A DNA stretch of 64,000 nt from Actinoalloteichus caeruleus DSM 43889 (GCF_000429185.2 NZ_AUBJ02000001.1:2728001-2792000), one strand, 5' to 3'. Positions 46,104-55,025 are shown, numbered from the stretch's first letter. Made by a program: numbers and translations. The notes: generated from the letters alone by a model not told the origin.

Positions 46104-46191
46104 GGCCTCGGCCACCCGCCGTGACCGGGCAGAATGGGCCGCCCAGTCCCGACCGCCGTGGGCGGGACGCGGCGAAAGGGAAGACACCATC

Positions 46192-47142
46192 GTGAAACTG
46201 CTGGTGACGGGTGGCGCGGGCTATGTGGGAAGCGTGTGCGCCGCCCGCCTGGTCGAGGGCGGACACGAGGTCGTCGTGCTGGACGACCTGTCCACCGGTC
46301 ATGCCGACGCGGTGCCGGACGGGTGCCGGTTCGTGCGAGGTGACCTCGCCGAGGTGGCCGGGGACGTGCTCTCCGAAGGCTACGACGGGGTCCTGCACTT
46401 CGCGGCCAAGTCGCTCGTCGCCGAGTCGATGGCCGACCCGGCCAAGTACTGGGACGGCAACGTCGTCACCTCGCTCCGCCTGCTGGAGGCCATGCGGGAG
46501 CACGGCACGCCACGGCTGGTGTTCTCCTCGACCGCCGCGACCTACGGACAACCCGAGGAGGTGCCGATCCCGGAGTCCGCGCCGACCCGGCCGACCAACA
46601 CCTACGGCGCCAGCAAACTCGCGATCGACTACGCCATCACCTCCTACGCGCGAGCGCACGGGCTGGCCGCCGTGAGCCTGAGGTACTTCAACGTCGCCGG
46701 GGCGCACGGCCAGTACGGCGAGCGGCACACCGTCGAGACCCATCTGATCCCGCTCGTGCTCCAGGTCGCGCAGGGCACCCGGGAGCACATCCAGATCGCC
46801 GGGGAGGACTGGCCCACCGAGGACGGCACCTGTGTGCGCGACTACATCCACGTCACCGATCTCGCCGACGCGCACGAGCTGGCCCTGAGCCATGCGGTGG
46901 GCGGTGAACACCGCATCTACAACCTGGGCAGCGGGCACGGCTTCTCGGTGCGTGAGGTGATCGACGCCTGCCGGCGGGTGACCGGCCACCCGATCCCGGC
47001 CGTGGTGGGCCCTCGCCGGCCCGGTGACCCGGACCGGCTCATCGCCTCCAGCACCTTGGCCCGCGCCGAGCTGGGGTGGACACCGGAGCGCACCGACCTG
47101 GACAGGATCGTCGCCGACGCGTGGGCCTTCGCGTCTCGCTGA
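46192..47142 (+). CDS. galE: UDP-glucose 4-epimerase
   Basis: Interconverts UDP-glucose and UDP-galactose with bound NAD+, supplying galactose for cell-wall arabinogalactan as well as catabolism. The 316 residues have the Rossmann motif [29 protein letters not shown], catalytic Ser in FSSTAATYG and [11 protein letters not shown] (Tyr/Lys), and [19 protein letters not shown] near the end. The GTG at 46192 follows GAAAGGGAAG. Same strand as galK but beyond its terminator. Confidence 0.94.
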   Translation: MKLLVTGGAGYVGSVCAARLVEGGHEVVVLDDLSTGHADAVPDGCRFVRGDLAEVAGDVLSEGYDGVLHFAAKSLVAESMADPAKYWDGNVVTSLRLLEAMREHGTPRLVFSSTAATYGQPEEVPIPESAPTRPTNTYGASKLAIDYAITSYARAHGLAAVSLRYFNVAGAHGQYGERHTVETHLIPLVLQVAQGTREHIQIAGEDWPTEDGTCVRDYIHVTDLADAHELALSHAVGGEHRIYNLGSGHGFSVREVIDACRRVTGHPIPAVVGPRRPGDPDRLIASSTLARAELGWTPERTDLDRIVADAWAFASR

Positions 47143-47147
47143 CCTGG

Positions 47148-48227
47148 TCACCAGGCGTCCTCGCCGTCCGACTCGATCGCCAGGCGGGCCTCCTCCGCTC
47201 CGTCCGCGACCACCCTTCTCACTCGGTCGGGTGGAAGTCCGGCGGCGAGCGCCCGACCGAGCAGCCGGGCCAGCGCATGCTCGGGCGCCGCGGCCCGGCT
47301 GGCCTCCAGGGCGAGCCCGGCGAGCGCCCCGTCGCCACGCAGGTAGGCCGTCACCGCAAGCAGGGCGGCCGGTTCCGCACGGTGCGGCGGCGGGGTCGCC
47401 CTGGTCAGGACCAGCCACAACCGCTCGGCGGCCGCGGAACGCGGTCCCGAACTCCAGGACATGCAGGCGTCCCGCACCCGGGTTTCGGACAACGCCACGG
47501 CGATCCTCGCCACGTCCTCGTCAGTCACGACGAACGTGCCTCGCTCAACCTGTTCCAGCGCCCGGTGCACCGCGGACAGGTCAGCGCGGGCGGCACGACC
47601 GGCGTCGAGGGCCCGCTCCAGGTCCGCTGTCTCCTCCACCGGCCCGAGGAGTTCCGATCTCCGGTGGAGATCCGCCGGCGGATCGGGGTCGAGGAGCCTG
47701 GCCAGCGCCGCGCGGTCGGCGAAGGTGACGAACCCGGCGAGTGCGCTGGCCGCCGCCGTCACGGTGCCCGCCGGATCGGGAACGCGGCCGGAGCAGGCGT
47801 CCTCGTCGTAGCAGAACCACCGTTCGTCCGCCGAGGTCGCCGCCACCCACACCGAGTGCAGGCAGGCGACCCCGGCCTCCGCTGCCGCCCGCTCGACGGC
47901 CGTGACGAGGGCGCGGCGGGGCGGTCCGCCGCGCCGACCTCGGGCGCCGCCGCCGACCACGACCAGCAGCACGCCCGAGGCGCGCTGACCGCGCAGCGGC
48001 GGCAGCACGTGGTCGAGGACGGCGGTCTCGTCCTCGCGGGGTGGGAGGTCCAACCGGAGGCAGAGACCGACCCGGGACCGCCGCTCACCCGTGAGGCAGA
48101 TGACCACCAGGGACTCCTGGGGATGGAAACCGAGCAGGTGTGGGACGGCGGCCACGACCTCACCGGGGTCGTGCAGGCGGACGCAGGAGGCCAGGGCGGG
48201 CGGCGGTGTCGGGGTCATGGCCGCCAC
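47148..48227 (-). CDS. DUF4192 family protein
   Basis: Actinobacterial cytosolic protein of unknown function, 359 residues. The N-terminus carries the family signature HDPGEVVAAVPHLLGFHPQE followed by SLVVICL. Further conserved-looking parts are VLLVVVGGG, WFCYDEDACSG and a helical C-terminal half rich in Ala/Leu/Arg with LWLVLTRATPPPHRAEPAAL. The GTG at 48227 with GAGG 6 bases upstream is chosen; an ATG three codons later is possible. Converges on galE with only 5 bases between them. Two DnaA boxes lie just upstream of its start. Confidence 0.85.
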   Translation of the reverse strand: MAAMTPTPPPALASCVRLHDPGEVVAAVPHLLGFHPQESLVVICLTGERRSRVGLCLRLDLPPREDETAVLDHVLPPLRGQRASGVLLVVVGGGARGRRGGPPRRALVTAVERAAAEAGVACLHSVWVAATSADERWFCYDEDACSGRVPDPAGTVTAAASALAGFVTFADRAALARLLDPDPPADLHRRSELLGPVEETADLERALDAGRAARADLSAVHRALEQVERGTFVVTDEDVARIAVALSETRVRDACMSWSSGPRSAAAERLWLVLTRATPPPHRAEPAALLAVTAYLRGDGALAGLALEASRAAAPEHALARLLGRALAAGLPPDRVRRVVADGAEEARLAIESDGEDAW

Positions 48228-48272
48228 TGTTCACCTCGGCATGCCCGACCAGCCATCGCCGCCCCGCTGACC

Positions 48273-48299
48273 TGTGGACAACCACGTGGCTGTGGACAA
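48273..48299 (-). promoter_or_regulatory. Pair of perfect DnaA boxes
   Basis: TGTGGACAA, the complement of the high-GC actinobacterial DnaA box TTGTCCACA, occurs at 48273-48281 and 48291-48299. Both copies have the same orientation with an 18-base period inside a 12-base direct repeat. They lie in the 110-base gap between the DUF4192 start and the peptidase stop. Confidence 0.55.
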
Positions 48300-48337
48300 C
48301 CGGGGCGCGGACCGGCCGCGCCCCGGCTCCGCGGGGC

Positions 48338-50227
48338 TCAGCGCGGCAACGCCGCCGCGACCGCGTCGGCTCCGCCCACCACGGGAAGGACCAGCCTGGT
48401 GTCCGCGAGGTCCACGGCGATCCCCGCCCCCGGGGCGGGCCGCAACGTGTAGTCGCGGTCGCTGGAGAGCACGACGAGTCCCAGGGAGTGCCCGGTGGGC
48501 AGGACGTGGTCGTGCGCCTGGAGTTGGACATCGACCCGGTAGAACTCCCCGGGGGTGATCGGAAGCGTGCTGGCGATGTCCTCCCGGTTCTGCGGGTCGA
48601 CCCAGCCCCGGGTGATCGCCCGGTTCGTGCCGTCCGGCGCCCGGTCGACGAGGACGACCGTCAGGTTCGCCGCGGGACGGGCGAACGCCGCGCGCAGCTC
48701 GACCCGGGGTGTTCCGCTCAGCCGCATCGGCTCCCTGACGGGGGCGCTCGTGTAGGAAAGCCGGTTCCCGGACCTCGGCGCGTCCACGAGCTCGGCTGCC
48801 GGCCGGGTCGCGTCGTCCACCAGGCGTTCGACCGTCGGTCCGCCCGGCACCGCTCCCCGGGCGGTCAGGGTCCCCACCGCGCTGCCGCCCGGCCACGGGT
48901 GCAGCTCGACCGGCTCGGTGCCGGGGGCCGGCCAGTCCGCCTCCTCCACCCAGCTCCCGTCCTCGCGTTGCAGGACGGCCCTGGGCTGGTCCGCCACCCC
49001 GTTCGGCACCTTGTGCAGGTAGTTGGTGAACCACCGGTTGAGCGCGTCCAGCCACTCCTCCCGGCGGAGGCCGAGTGGGTCGACGTGCCCGGACTGGTGC
49101 AGCCAGATCTGGCGGGGGACGTCGTGGCGGGCGAGGGCCTCGTACCACTGGGCCACGTGCCTGGTCTTCACGTTCCAGTCGTTGAGCCCGTGGACGGCGA
49201 GGACGGCGGCCTCGACCTGGTGAGCGTTGTTCACGTAGTTCCGCTCGTCCCAGAAGTCGCTGTAGTCACCGGTCACCCGGTCCTGCCGTTCGGTGAGCTC
49301 CGCGATGACCTCGCGACAGATCTCCCGGTCGCTCCTCGTGTACACGTACTCGGCGAGCGAGTCCAGATCCTCGCCCTGGTAGCCGCCGGGCGCCACCACC
49401 GCGCCGTCAGCGCGGTAGTAGTCGTACCAGTTGGAGATGGCGGCGATGGGGACGATGGCGTCGAGCCCCTCGACCCCGGTCGCCGCGACCGCGTTGGGCA
49501 GGGTGCCGTTGTAGGACACGCCCATCATCCCGACGCTCCCGGTCGCCCAGTCCGCCGTCACCGCGTTCCCGCCGGCGTCGACACCCTCGGCCCGTCCGTT
49601 CAGCCAGTCGACGACCGCCCGCGCCCCCACCGTCTCGTTCTCACCCCCGCTGGTGGGGCACCCCGTCGACTGGCCCGTGCCGAGGGACTCCGCGTAGACC
49701 ACGCCGTACCCCCTGGCCAACAGGAAATCCTCGTAGGCCGAGCGGATCCTCGGAGTGGTGGCCGCGGTGCGCGCGGCGCCACCGGTCCGCGGCGCCACCC
49801 CCGCCGACTCCGCGCCGTCGGCGTCCGGCACGTACAGCTCCACGTCCACGTCGTGGAACTCCATCGGGTTGCCGCCGGAGAAGTAGGGGCTGACGAAGTA
49901 GACGACGGGGACCTGGAGACCGTCGGCGGTGCCAGCCGGTCGCACCACCTCGACGTACATCTCGTCGTCGACCCCGTCGCGGTCGCTGTCCACCGGAGCC
50001 CGCACGTGGAGGCTCTCCCGAAGGGCGTCCGCGGGGTCGAACACCGGCTGGGCGACGCCGTCGCGGAACACCGGGACGATCCCGTCACCCGCCGCGACCG
50101 GGACGTCCGCGTCCGGGCGCTGCCCCGCGTTGGCTGGTAACGCTCCCGCCAGGGGAAGCGCGACCGCCGTCGCGAGCAGCACGGCGCGTCCACGCCGAAC
50201 GAGTGTTCTCGATGTTCCCAGCCCCAC
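48338..50227 (-). CDS. Secreted Xaa-Pro dipeptidyl-peptidase / CocE-NonD hydrolase (S15)
   Basis: Exported serine hydrolase of 629 residues. A Sec signal peptide (hydrophobic core LLATAVALPLAGALPANA) precedes an alpha/beta-hydrolase domain with nucleophile Ser238 in GVSYNGTL, Asp350 in HGLNDWNVK and His381 in HQSGHVDPLG. The C-terminal jelly-roll domain (about 430-625) is typical of PepX/cocaine esterase. The tandem SDRDGVDDEMYVEVVRP after the signal is characteristic of PepX. The GTG at 50227 is preferred to 50266 because GGGGAG lies 6 bases upstream. It probably cleaves X-Pro dipeptides from peptides outside the cell. Confidence 0.87.
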   Translation of the reverse strand: MGLGTSRTLVRRGRAVLLATAVALPLAGALPANAGQRPDADVPVAAGDGIVPVFRDGVAQPVFDPADALRESLHVRAPVDSDRDGVDDEMYVEVVRPAGTADGLQVPVVYFVSPYFSGGNPMEFHDVDVELYVPDADGAESAGVAPRTGGAARTAATTPRIRSAYEDFLLARGYGVVYAESLGTGQSTGCPTSGGENETVGARAVVDWLNGRAEGVDAGGNAVTADWATGSVGMMGVSYNGTLPNAVAATGVEGLDAIVPIAAISNWYDYYRADGAVVAPGGYQGEDLDSLAEYVYTRSDREICREVIAELTERQDRVTGDYSDFWDERNYVNNAHQVEAAVLAVHGLNDWNVKTRHVAQWYEALARHDVPRQIWLHQSGHVDPLGLRREEWLDALNRWFTNYLHKVPNGVADQPRAVLQREDGSWVEEADWPAPGTEPVELHPWPGGSAVGTLTARGAVPGGPTVERLVDDATRPAAELVDAPRSGNRLSYTSAPVREPMRLSGTPRVELRAAFARPAANLTVVLVDRAPDGTNRAITRGWVDPQNREDIASTLPITPGEFYRVDVQLQAHDHVLPTGHSLGLVVLSSDRDYTLRPAPGAGIAVDLADTRLVLPVVGGADAVAAALPR

Positions 50228-50375
50228 GCGCGCTCCCCGTTCCCGAACCTCGGCCGGTGCGATCACGTGCGGTGTCGACGCCGGCGCTCCCTGTCAGGAG
50301 AACCTTCACCAGTGGTGTGGCCACTGTCAAGATCGGAGCGTCGGCGGCGACTCGCCCGGGAACCGGTGGGCGGCG

Positions 50376-50981
50376 TCAGCGCCCGGCGCGGGGACGCCGG
50401 CAGACGTAGGTGAGCGCCGGCGGGAAGTTGCGCCACACCACGCGCGTGGGCATCACCTCGTCGAAGGTGGCCTCCAGCAGGGCCCGGAACCGGCGGGCGC
50501 CCCCCAGCGGGAGGGCGTGCAGGTAGGCGAAGGTCGTGAAGACTCCGTGCTGCCCGAGGCTCTCCGCGCTGCGTCGCAGGATCGCCCGTTGCGCGGAGAG
50601 CGGGATGAGCGACCAGGGCAGTCCTCCGACGACCGCGTCCACCCGGTCGATGTCACGCTCGGCGAGCAGTTCGTCCAGTCGGGCCGCGTCCGCGTTGACC
50701 ACCTCCACGCGGGGGAACCGGCGTGCGAGGTGGTCGGCGAGCTGGGTGTCGACCTCGATCGCGAGGTGGCGACCGCGGTCCCCGAGCCGCCGGCTGATCG
50801 TCTCGGTCACGGGCCCCGTTCCCGGGCCGAGCTCCACCACGACGGGCTCGCCCTGACCAGGCACGACGGCGGCCAGCCGCCGGGCGAGCAGCGGGGAGCT
50901 GGGGACGAGGGCGCCAATCACGGCCGGCCGCCGGACCACGGCGTTGAGGAAGACGGAGAGGCCACCCCGGGAAGCAGTCAT
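50376..50981 (-). CDS. Class I SAM-dependent methyltransferase, phospholipid N-methyltransferase-like
   Basis: A 201-residue enzyme of the PmtA/KsgA-like type: RRPAVIGALVPSSPLLARRL, SAM-binding VVELGPGTGPVTETI, acidic IEVDTQLADHLARR and the post-motif VVGGLPWSLIP. Phosphatidylethanolamine methylation is the usual annotation; an rRNA-type activity is less likely given the small size. Start ambiguous: ATG 50981 and GTG 50996 both lack a good Shine-Dalgarno. Divergent from a DUF7144 gene. Confidence 0.82.
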   Translation of the reverse strand: MTASRGGLSVFLNAVVRRPAVIGALVPSSPLLARRLAAVVPGQGEPVVVELGPGTGPVTETISRRLGDRGRHLAIEVDTQLADHLARRFPRVEVVNADAARLDELLAERDIDRVDAVVGGLPWSLIPLSAQRAILRRSAESLGQHGVFTTFAYLHALPLGGARRFRALLEATFDEVMPTRVVWRNFPPALTYVCRRPRAGR

Positions 50982-51187
50982 CCTGACAGCTTGCACCCAT
51001 CACGGCACGCAACCACCAGCGGCCGAACGAGTGTGTTCCGGCTCACTTCGCCGGGTGGGTGCGGGCACCGCGCCAAGCCCGGCGGCGCTCCCCGCCGCGC
51101 CGCACTGGATTCCCCGTTCGCCCAGCGCGGGGGAGGTTCAGGCGGGATCCCGGGGGTACCACCAAGGCATCGGAGAGAGGAGGAGCT

Positions 51188-51649
51188 ATGGCTGAGGCAC
51201 ACATGTCACACCAGCCGGCCGGGCGGCCCGCCGGCGGCGCCGTGTTGCACCGGGACGGCCGGGAGGGCACGGGCCAGGGCTGGGTTCTCTTCGCGGGGAT
51301 CTTCATGATCCTGCTCGGCGCGTTCCACGTGATCCAGGGGCTGGTGGCACTACTGCGGTCCGACTACTTCCTGGTCACCGAGAACGGCCTGCTGGTCCAG
51401 TTCAACTTCACCGCGTGGGGCTGGATCCACCTCGTGCTCGGCGTGGTGGCCGTCCTCGCCGGGCTCGGCATCATGACCGGAGCCCAGTGGGCGAGGATCA
51501 CCGGCATCGTGTTGGCCGGTCTCAGCGTGCTGGTCAACCTGGCGTTCCTCGCCGCCTACCCGTTGTGGACGACGCTGATCATCGCGTTCGACATCCTCGT
51601 CATCTACGCCCTCGCGGTGCATGGGCGGGAGGCCCGGACGACGGCCTGA
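51188..51649 (+). CDS. DUF7144 four-helix membrane protein
   Basis: Actinobacterial membrane protein of 153 residues with four hydrophobic segments (about 33-53, 76-94, 98-118 and 122-142) joined by short loops; family signature GWVLFAGIFMILLGAFHVIQ and FNFTAWGWIHLVLGVV. Function unknown. The ATG at 51188 follows GAGAGGAGGAG, a strong ribosome-binding site that rules out the longer frame. Confidence 0.85.
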   Translation: MAEAHMSHQPAGRPAGGAVLHRDGREGTGQGWVLFAGIFMILLGAFHVIQGLVALLRSDYFLVTENGLLVQFNFTAWGWIHLVLGVVAVLAGLGIMTGAQWARITGIVLAGLSVLVNLAFLAAYPLWTTLIIAFDILVIYALAVHGREARTTA

Positions 51650-51695
51650 CCTCAGGGTCGCCCGGTCGGTACCGCATCCGTCACGGCGGGGTGAA

Positions 51696-51724
51696 CCGGG
51701 GCCGGAGGCCCCCTCCGGCCCCGG
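51696..51724. terminator. Bidirectional hairpin terminator
   Basis: A perfect 13-bp stem (51696-51708 with 51712-51724) with a CCC loop in the 149-base convergent gap. Confidence 0.7.
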
Positions 51725-51798
51725 ACGCGCACCGATGCCGCGGCGGCCACCTCCCGCGCGGGCGCGCGGGACAGGGCATCGACCGGGCACCGGGTGGG

Positions 51799-52296
51799 TC
51801 AGGAGGAGCGCCGCGACTGCCTGTTGAGCATCGCCCGGACCGACGCGGTCGTGATCCCGCCGTCCGGGTGGCGGTCGAGTACCCCCCGCAGCGCCAGGTC
51901 GTGCACCTCCCGGCGCCCCAGGCCCATCATCGCCGCGGCCACGGGGTAGGAGACGGCGAGCGCGGTCGGGTGCCCCACCGTGCGAGCCACCGCCTGCCCG
52001 AAGGGCGTCCGCCACCACGTGGCGGGCGGGTCGAAGGGGCCAGCCCCCGGGTACAGCGCGAACACCAGCCGCACCGCCGTGGACCTCGCCGTGTGCTGGT
52101 CCTCCCCGAGTAAGTCATCCGCCCACCTGTCCACCTCCTCCCGCATCCGGGGCGCCAACCGCTCGTCGACCTCCTGGCGGCCGAGGAGGGCGGCCAGCGG
52201 ATCGAGAAGAGCGCTCTGCACGACCCGGGACAACTGGTCCACCAGAGCGTCCCGAACCGCGACCATGTCGGTCATCACCAGAGTCCCCTCGTCCAT
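51799..52296 (-). CDS. Small protein with C-terminal excisionase-like helix-turn-helix
   Basis: A 165-residue protein of unrecognised family. Residues 10-105 are helical and charged (VRDALVDQLSRVVQSALL, RMREEVDRWADDLL). The C-terminal part (about 115-160) resembles a MerR/excisionase-type winged helix: VSYPVAAAMMGLGRREVHDL, a loop, then GITTASVRAMLNR. DNA binding is therefore likely but unproven. The ATG at 52296 with AGGAGGGG 6 bases upstream decides the start. It lies downstream of another small minus-strand frame. Confidence 0.7.
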   Translation of the reverse strand: MDEGTLVMTDMVAVRDALVDQLSRVVQSALLDPLAALLGRQEVDERLAPRMREEVDRWADDLLGEDQHTARSTAVRLVFALYPGAGPFDPPATWWRTPFGQAVARTVGHPTALAVSYPVAAAMMGLGRREVHDLALRGVLDRHPDGGITTASVRAMLNRQSRRSS

Positions 52297-52449
52297 GCCG
52301 CCCCTCCTGATGCGTGCCGGTGGGGCCGTCAACGAGCTCGGCCCGTGTTCATCTTCCCGGCAGGGCGGCCAGCCCGACTCACCCGACCGAATGGCTGAAC
52401 GGCATCCGGGTTCGTGGGCCATGTCGAGGTGGAACCGTTGACCTCCAGG

Positions 52450-52734
52450 TCAGCCCCGGCGGCGGAAAGCGTGCTGTCGGGGGTTGGCGGCCTCGAACCG
52501 CCGGGGCTGGCGGGTCATCGCCTGCCCCCCTCGCTGAGCGCGTTCGGTCGGGTTCTTCGCCGAACGTCGACGCTCGGCGCGGTTGCGGGGCTGGTCGGCG
52601 TCGGTCACGGGTTCCTCCGAGCTGGTGTTGGTCGTCTCCGGGGGGAGGGCCAGGGGTGCGGACGGGCGGGCGGGCAGCACCGCCCGGTCTCGGTCCGTAT
52701 CGCTCAGGTCGGGTTGGTCGTGGGAAGCGGCCAT
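52450..52734 (-). CDS. Small basic protein with RNRAERRR motif
   Basis: A 94-residue frame with no recognised domain. The N-terminal half is acidic/Pro-rich; the C-terminal half is highly basic and contains QPRNRAERRRSAKN, a motif recurrent in short actinobacterial proteins. Two starts have good ribosome-binding sites: the ATG at 52734 (GGAGG 6 bases upstream) and a GTG at 52608 (GGAGGAACCC), which would leave a 52-residue basic protein. Possibly nucleic-acid binding; the function is unknown. Confidence 0.5.
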   Translation of the reverse strand: MAASHDQPDLSDTDRDRAVLPARPSAPLALPPETTNTSSEEPVTDADQPRNRAERRRSAKNPTERAQRGGQAMTRQPRRFEAANPRQHAFRRRG

Positions 52735-53121
52735 GTGGGGGGCCTCCGTTCCTGGGATGTCACGGGGCGCCGGCGCGCCGGTGGGAACCGTGCGAGCGGT
52801 TCGGGGACGCGGGCGCGACGGAACCCCGTCGCACGGGAAGGTGTGCGCGGCACGGTGACCGATCCACGTTCCGGCGGGGAACGGGGTCGTCAACGGTGCG
52901 CGGGGAAGCCGCCCGTCAGAAGGGCGACCGAAGCGGCGGTACCACGCTGGAACAGCGGGTCACTCGGGTCTCGCTCTCAGATCACGAGGGTGACCGTAGC
53001 AAGGGGCGGCACCGCCCCGCACCTCCTTTTCCAGCGACCGACCACGGGAGGAGGTCCTCGGCGCTGAACCCGCCTGGAGGAGCGGTGCGGACCTCCCGGG
53101 TCGGGGGACGCGCCCGCGCCC
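52735..53121. other. 387-base gap before the ADP-ribosylglycohydrolase gene end
   Basis: Nothing coding is supported. A GGGGCGG/CCGCCCC hairpin (53003-53018) about 105 bases past the glycohydrolase stop is the only structured element. Confidence 0.35.
53003..53018 (-). terminator. Possible terminator of the ADP-ribosylglycohydrolase gene
   Basis: A 7-bp GGGGCGG/CCGCCCC inverted repeat with a 2-base centre (effectively 6 bp and a tetraloop). Confidence 0.35.
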
Positions 53122-54126
53122 TCAGTCCCAGGCAGCGGCGAGGCGCGCCAGCTCGTCCCGGTACTCGATGCGCCCGGCCCAGTCCGCCGGCCAGGCGTCC
53201 ATCCCGAGCGCCGCACCGGCGAAGGCACCCGTCAGGCACGCGATCGAGTCGGAGTCCCCGCTGGTCGTGGCCGCCCTGGCCAACGCGTCCACCGGACTTC
53301 CCTGGTGGAGCAACAGGCAGTGCACGGCCGTCGCCAGTGCCTCCTCCGCCACCCAACCGGCCCCGGTCCGCTCACAGGGGTCACGAGACGGATCCGGCGC
53401 GGCCACCGCCTCGACGAGCCGGTCGATCGCCGAGCGGCACTCGTCCCAGCCGAGGGCCATGTACGTCGCGGGGTCGGGCACGCCCGGCCGGTCCCAGAGG
53501 TCGCCGAGCCAGTCGTGGTGGTAGACGGACCGCTGGAGACGGCAGTGTTCCCGCAGTGCCGCCGGGAGGTCGGCCGGCGGCATTCCGTCGGCCAACCAGC
53601 GCACGGCCAGCGCGGTGAGCTCACTCGCCGCCAGTGCGGTGGGGTGGCCGTGGGTCAGCGCCGCCTGGAACTGGGCGAAAGCGGCTCGCTCCTGGTCGGC
53701 CAGTCCCGGTGCGAGACCCGCGGGCACGACGCGCATGTTCGCGCCGCACCCCTTGGACCAGTCGTTGGTGGCCTCACGCCACGGGAGCCCGTCCGCCAAC
53801 CTCCCGCACGCCTCCAGGCAGGTCATCCCGGGTGCCCTGTTGTTCTCGGGGCTGCGCGACCACTCCACGAACCCGGACCGCAACAGCGGTTCCACCCGCT
53901 CCGCGCTCAGGGCGGGAGGAGTCGTCACGCGCAGCAGGGCCTCCCCCACCGGCAGCGTCATCTGGGTGTCGTCGGTGACGAGGGCCGGGTCGCCCCGCAG
54001 GTCACGCGGCCCGCCGGGGCCGTGCTCCGCGACGATCTCCGCGACCGTCCTGAACTCGGTTGCCGCTCCGAGCGCGTCCCCGTACGCCAGGCCGAACAGT
54101 GCCCCACTCGCCCGTCGCCGTCCCAT
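53122..54126 (-). CDS. ADP-ribosylglycohydrolase family protein
   Basis: Hydrolase of 334 residues of the DraG/ARH fold that would remove ADP-ribose from proteins, nucleic acids or O-acetyl-ADP-ribose. The two metal-binding clusters are present: ALVTDDTQMTLPVGEAL near residue 50 and SGDSDSIACLTGAFAGAALG near 300. The N-terminal GALFGLAYGDALGAATEF is typical. No DraT-like or other ADP-ribosyltransferase is encoded nearby, so its substrate is unclear. ATG at 54126. Confidence 0.9.
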   Translation of the reverse strand: MGRRRASGALFGLAYGDALGAATEFRTVAEIVAEHGPGGPRDLRGDPALVTDDTQMTLPVGEALLRVTTPPALSAERVEPLLRSGFVEWSRSPENNRAPGMTCLEACGRLADGLPWREATNDWSKGCGANMRVVPAGLAPGLADQERAAFAQFQAALTHGHPTALAASELTALAVRWLADGMPPADLPAALREHCRLQRSVYHHDWLGDLWDRPGVPDPATYMALGWDECRSAIDRLVEAVAAPDPSRDPCERTGAGWVAEEALATAVHCLLLHQGSPVDALARAATTSGDSDSIACLTGAFAGAALGMDAWPADWAGRIEYRDELARLAAAWD

Positions 54127-54419
54127 GCCGCCCCCAGCCTCACCCGTTCAGCGGAGCTTAGTCCTCGCCGACCAGGGCCGGCCCGGCGCGGCCAGGCAGT
54201 CGGCGAACCCCTTGCCCGGCATCTTGATTCAGGGGAACATCGTCAGACGGCCACCCTGAACGTGTGACGAGGCACAAGGATCAGCACACCGAACCACCGC
54301 CGGGCGACCGACAGACGTCTATATTGATCTTCGAAAGCCAGACCGGGGCTACTGAGCTGGCCGCATCCTGAATGAACGCAGGCGTTGTCGCCCTCCCACG
54401 ACGAAGGAGGAACCCTCGT
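54127..54419. other. 293-base divergent region at the edge of an A+T-richer island
   Basis: Base composition shifts towards A+T from about 54230. A perfect 7-bp inverted repeat TTCAGGG/CCCTGAA (54228-54234 and 54254-54260) and TATATT at 54313-54318 (possible -10 for the HNH gene) are visible. No gene supported. Confidence 0.35.
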
Positions 54420-54686
54420 ATGAGGGACAGAGCGAGAGCGAACCCATCCATCCGCGAAATCGTCGACTACTGGTCGGCACGGAAAGACGAAAGCGACCTC
54501 GCGGTGGATTGGAGTGAAGCGCACGAACGCTGTTGGCGCTGCGGCTACCGGTCGAAGTTGCAGAAATGCCATGTCATCCCCGGCGCACTCGGCGGCCCCA
54601 ACACGGCTGAAAACCTGGTTCTGCTGTGCGGACGCTGCCACCACGAGGCGCCCAACCACCAGGATCCGCAGTACCTGTGGGCCTGA
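54420..54686 (+). CDS. HNH endonuclease, N-terminal fragment
   Basis: 88 residues. After REIVDYWSARKDESDLAVDW comes the nuclease core: CWRCG, the catalytic region KCHVIPGALGGPNTAENLVLLCGRC and HHE, with two CxxC pairs for a structural zinc. The ATG at 54420 is preceded by AGGAGG at 9 bases, better than an ATG at 54372. It ends prematurely at the TGA described under the pseudogene entry; the core could still fold. Confidence 0.6.
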   Translation: MRDRARANPSIREIVDYWSARKDESDLAVDWSEAHERCWRCGYRSKLQKCHVIPGALGGPNTAENLVLLCGRCHHEAPNHQDPQYLWA

Positions 54687-54701
54687 CTCCGGGCAACCTG
54701 C

Positions 54702-55025
54702 GTGTCGTTCTACGACACCTACTGGACCTACCGAGCTTACGAGGAATTCGAGACGATGTTCGGGAGAAAACCCTTCTCCTGGGTCGTTGGCACCAGCACT
54801 CTCGACGAGGAAGAGTTGCACGATCAGTACCGCACCCTGTTCCGAAGCGAATACGACCGCGTTGTCACCCATTTCGGCCAAGGACGCCTCAACCCAGCCA
54901 CACTCGCCTGCCTCATCGCGGAGATAGAACGGGCGATCGCGTCACAGCACGGCGTGGCGCTACCGGCCTCATCGGAGCGGCATATGAACAACCGCTTTTT
55001 CCAGCTCGTCACCACCGGCACCTGA
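54702..55025 (+). CDS. HNH endonuclease, C-terminal fragment
   Basis: 107 residues in the same frame as the HNH core, five codons after its stop. Begins at a GTG (SFYDTYWTYRAYEEFETMFG) without a Shine-Dalgarno, continues with a charged helical region and HFGQGRLNPATLACLIAEIE. Without the HNH part it has no known function; it is probably not translated on its own unless by reinitiation. Confidence 0.45.
   Translation: MSFYDTYWTYRAYEEFETMFGRKPFSWVVGTSTLDEEELHDQYRTLFRSEYDRVVTHFGQGRLNPATLACLIAEIERAIASQHGVALPASSERHMNNRFFQLVTTGT

Larger units (their letters stand above)
54420..55025 (+). pseudogene. HNH endonuclease gene interrupted by an in-frame TGA
   Basis: One reading frame runs through both halves; the only break is the TGA at 54684-54686. 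The flanking residues read QYLWA-stop-LRATCVSFYDTYW. In related HNH proteins known to me this place reads like WDWIRA...FYDT(F/Y)W, so the stop replaces a tryptophan codon (TGG to TGA). The HNH core in the first half is otherwise intact. Base composition is clearly less G+C-rich than the surrounding genes, which suggests acquisition from outside. A sequencing error cannot be excluded. Confidence 0.65.
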
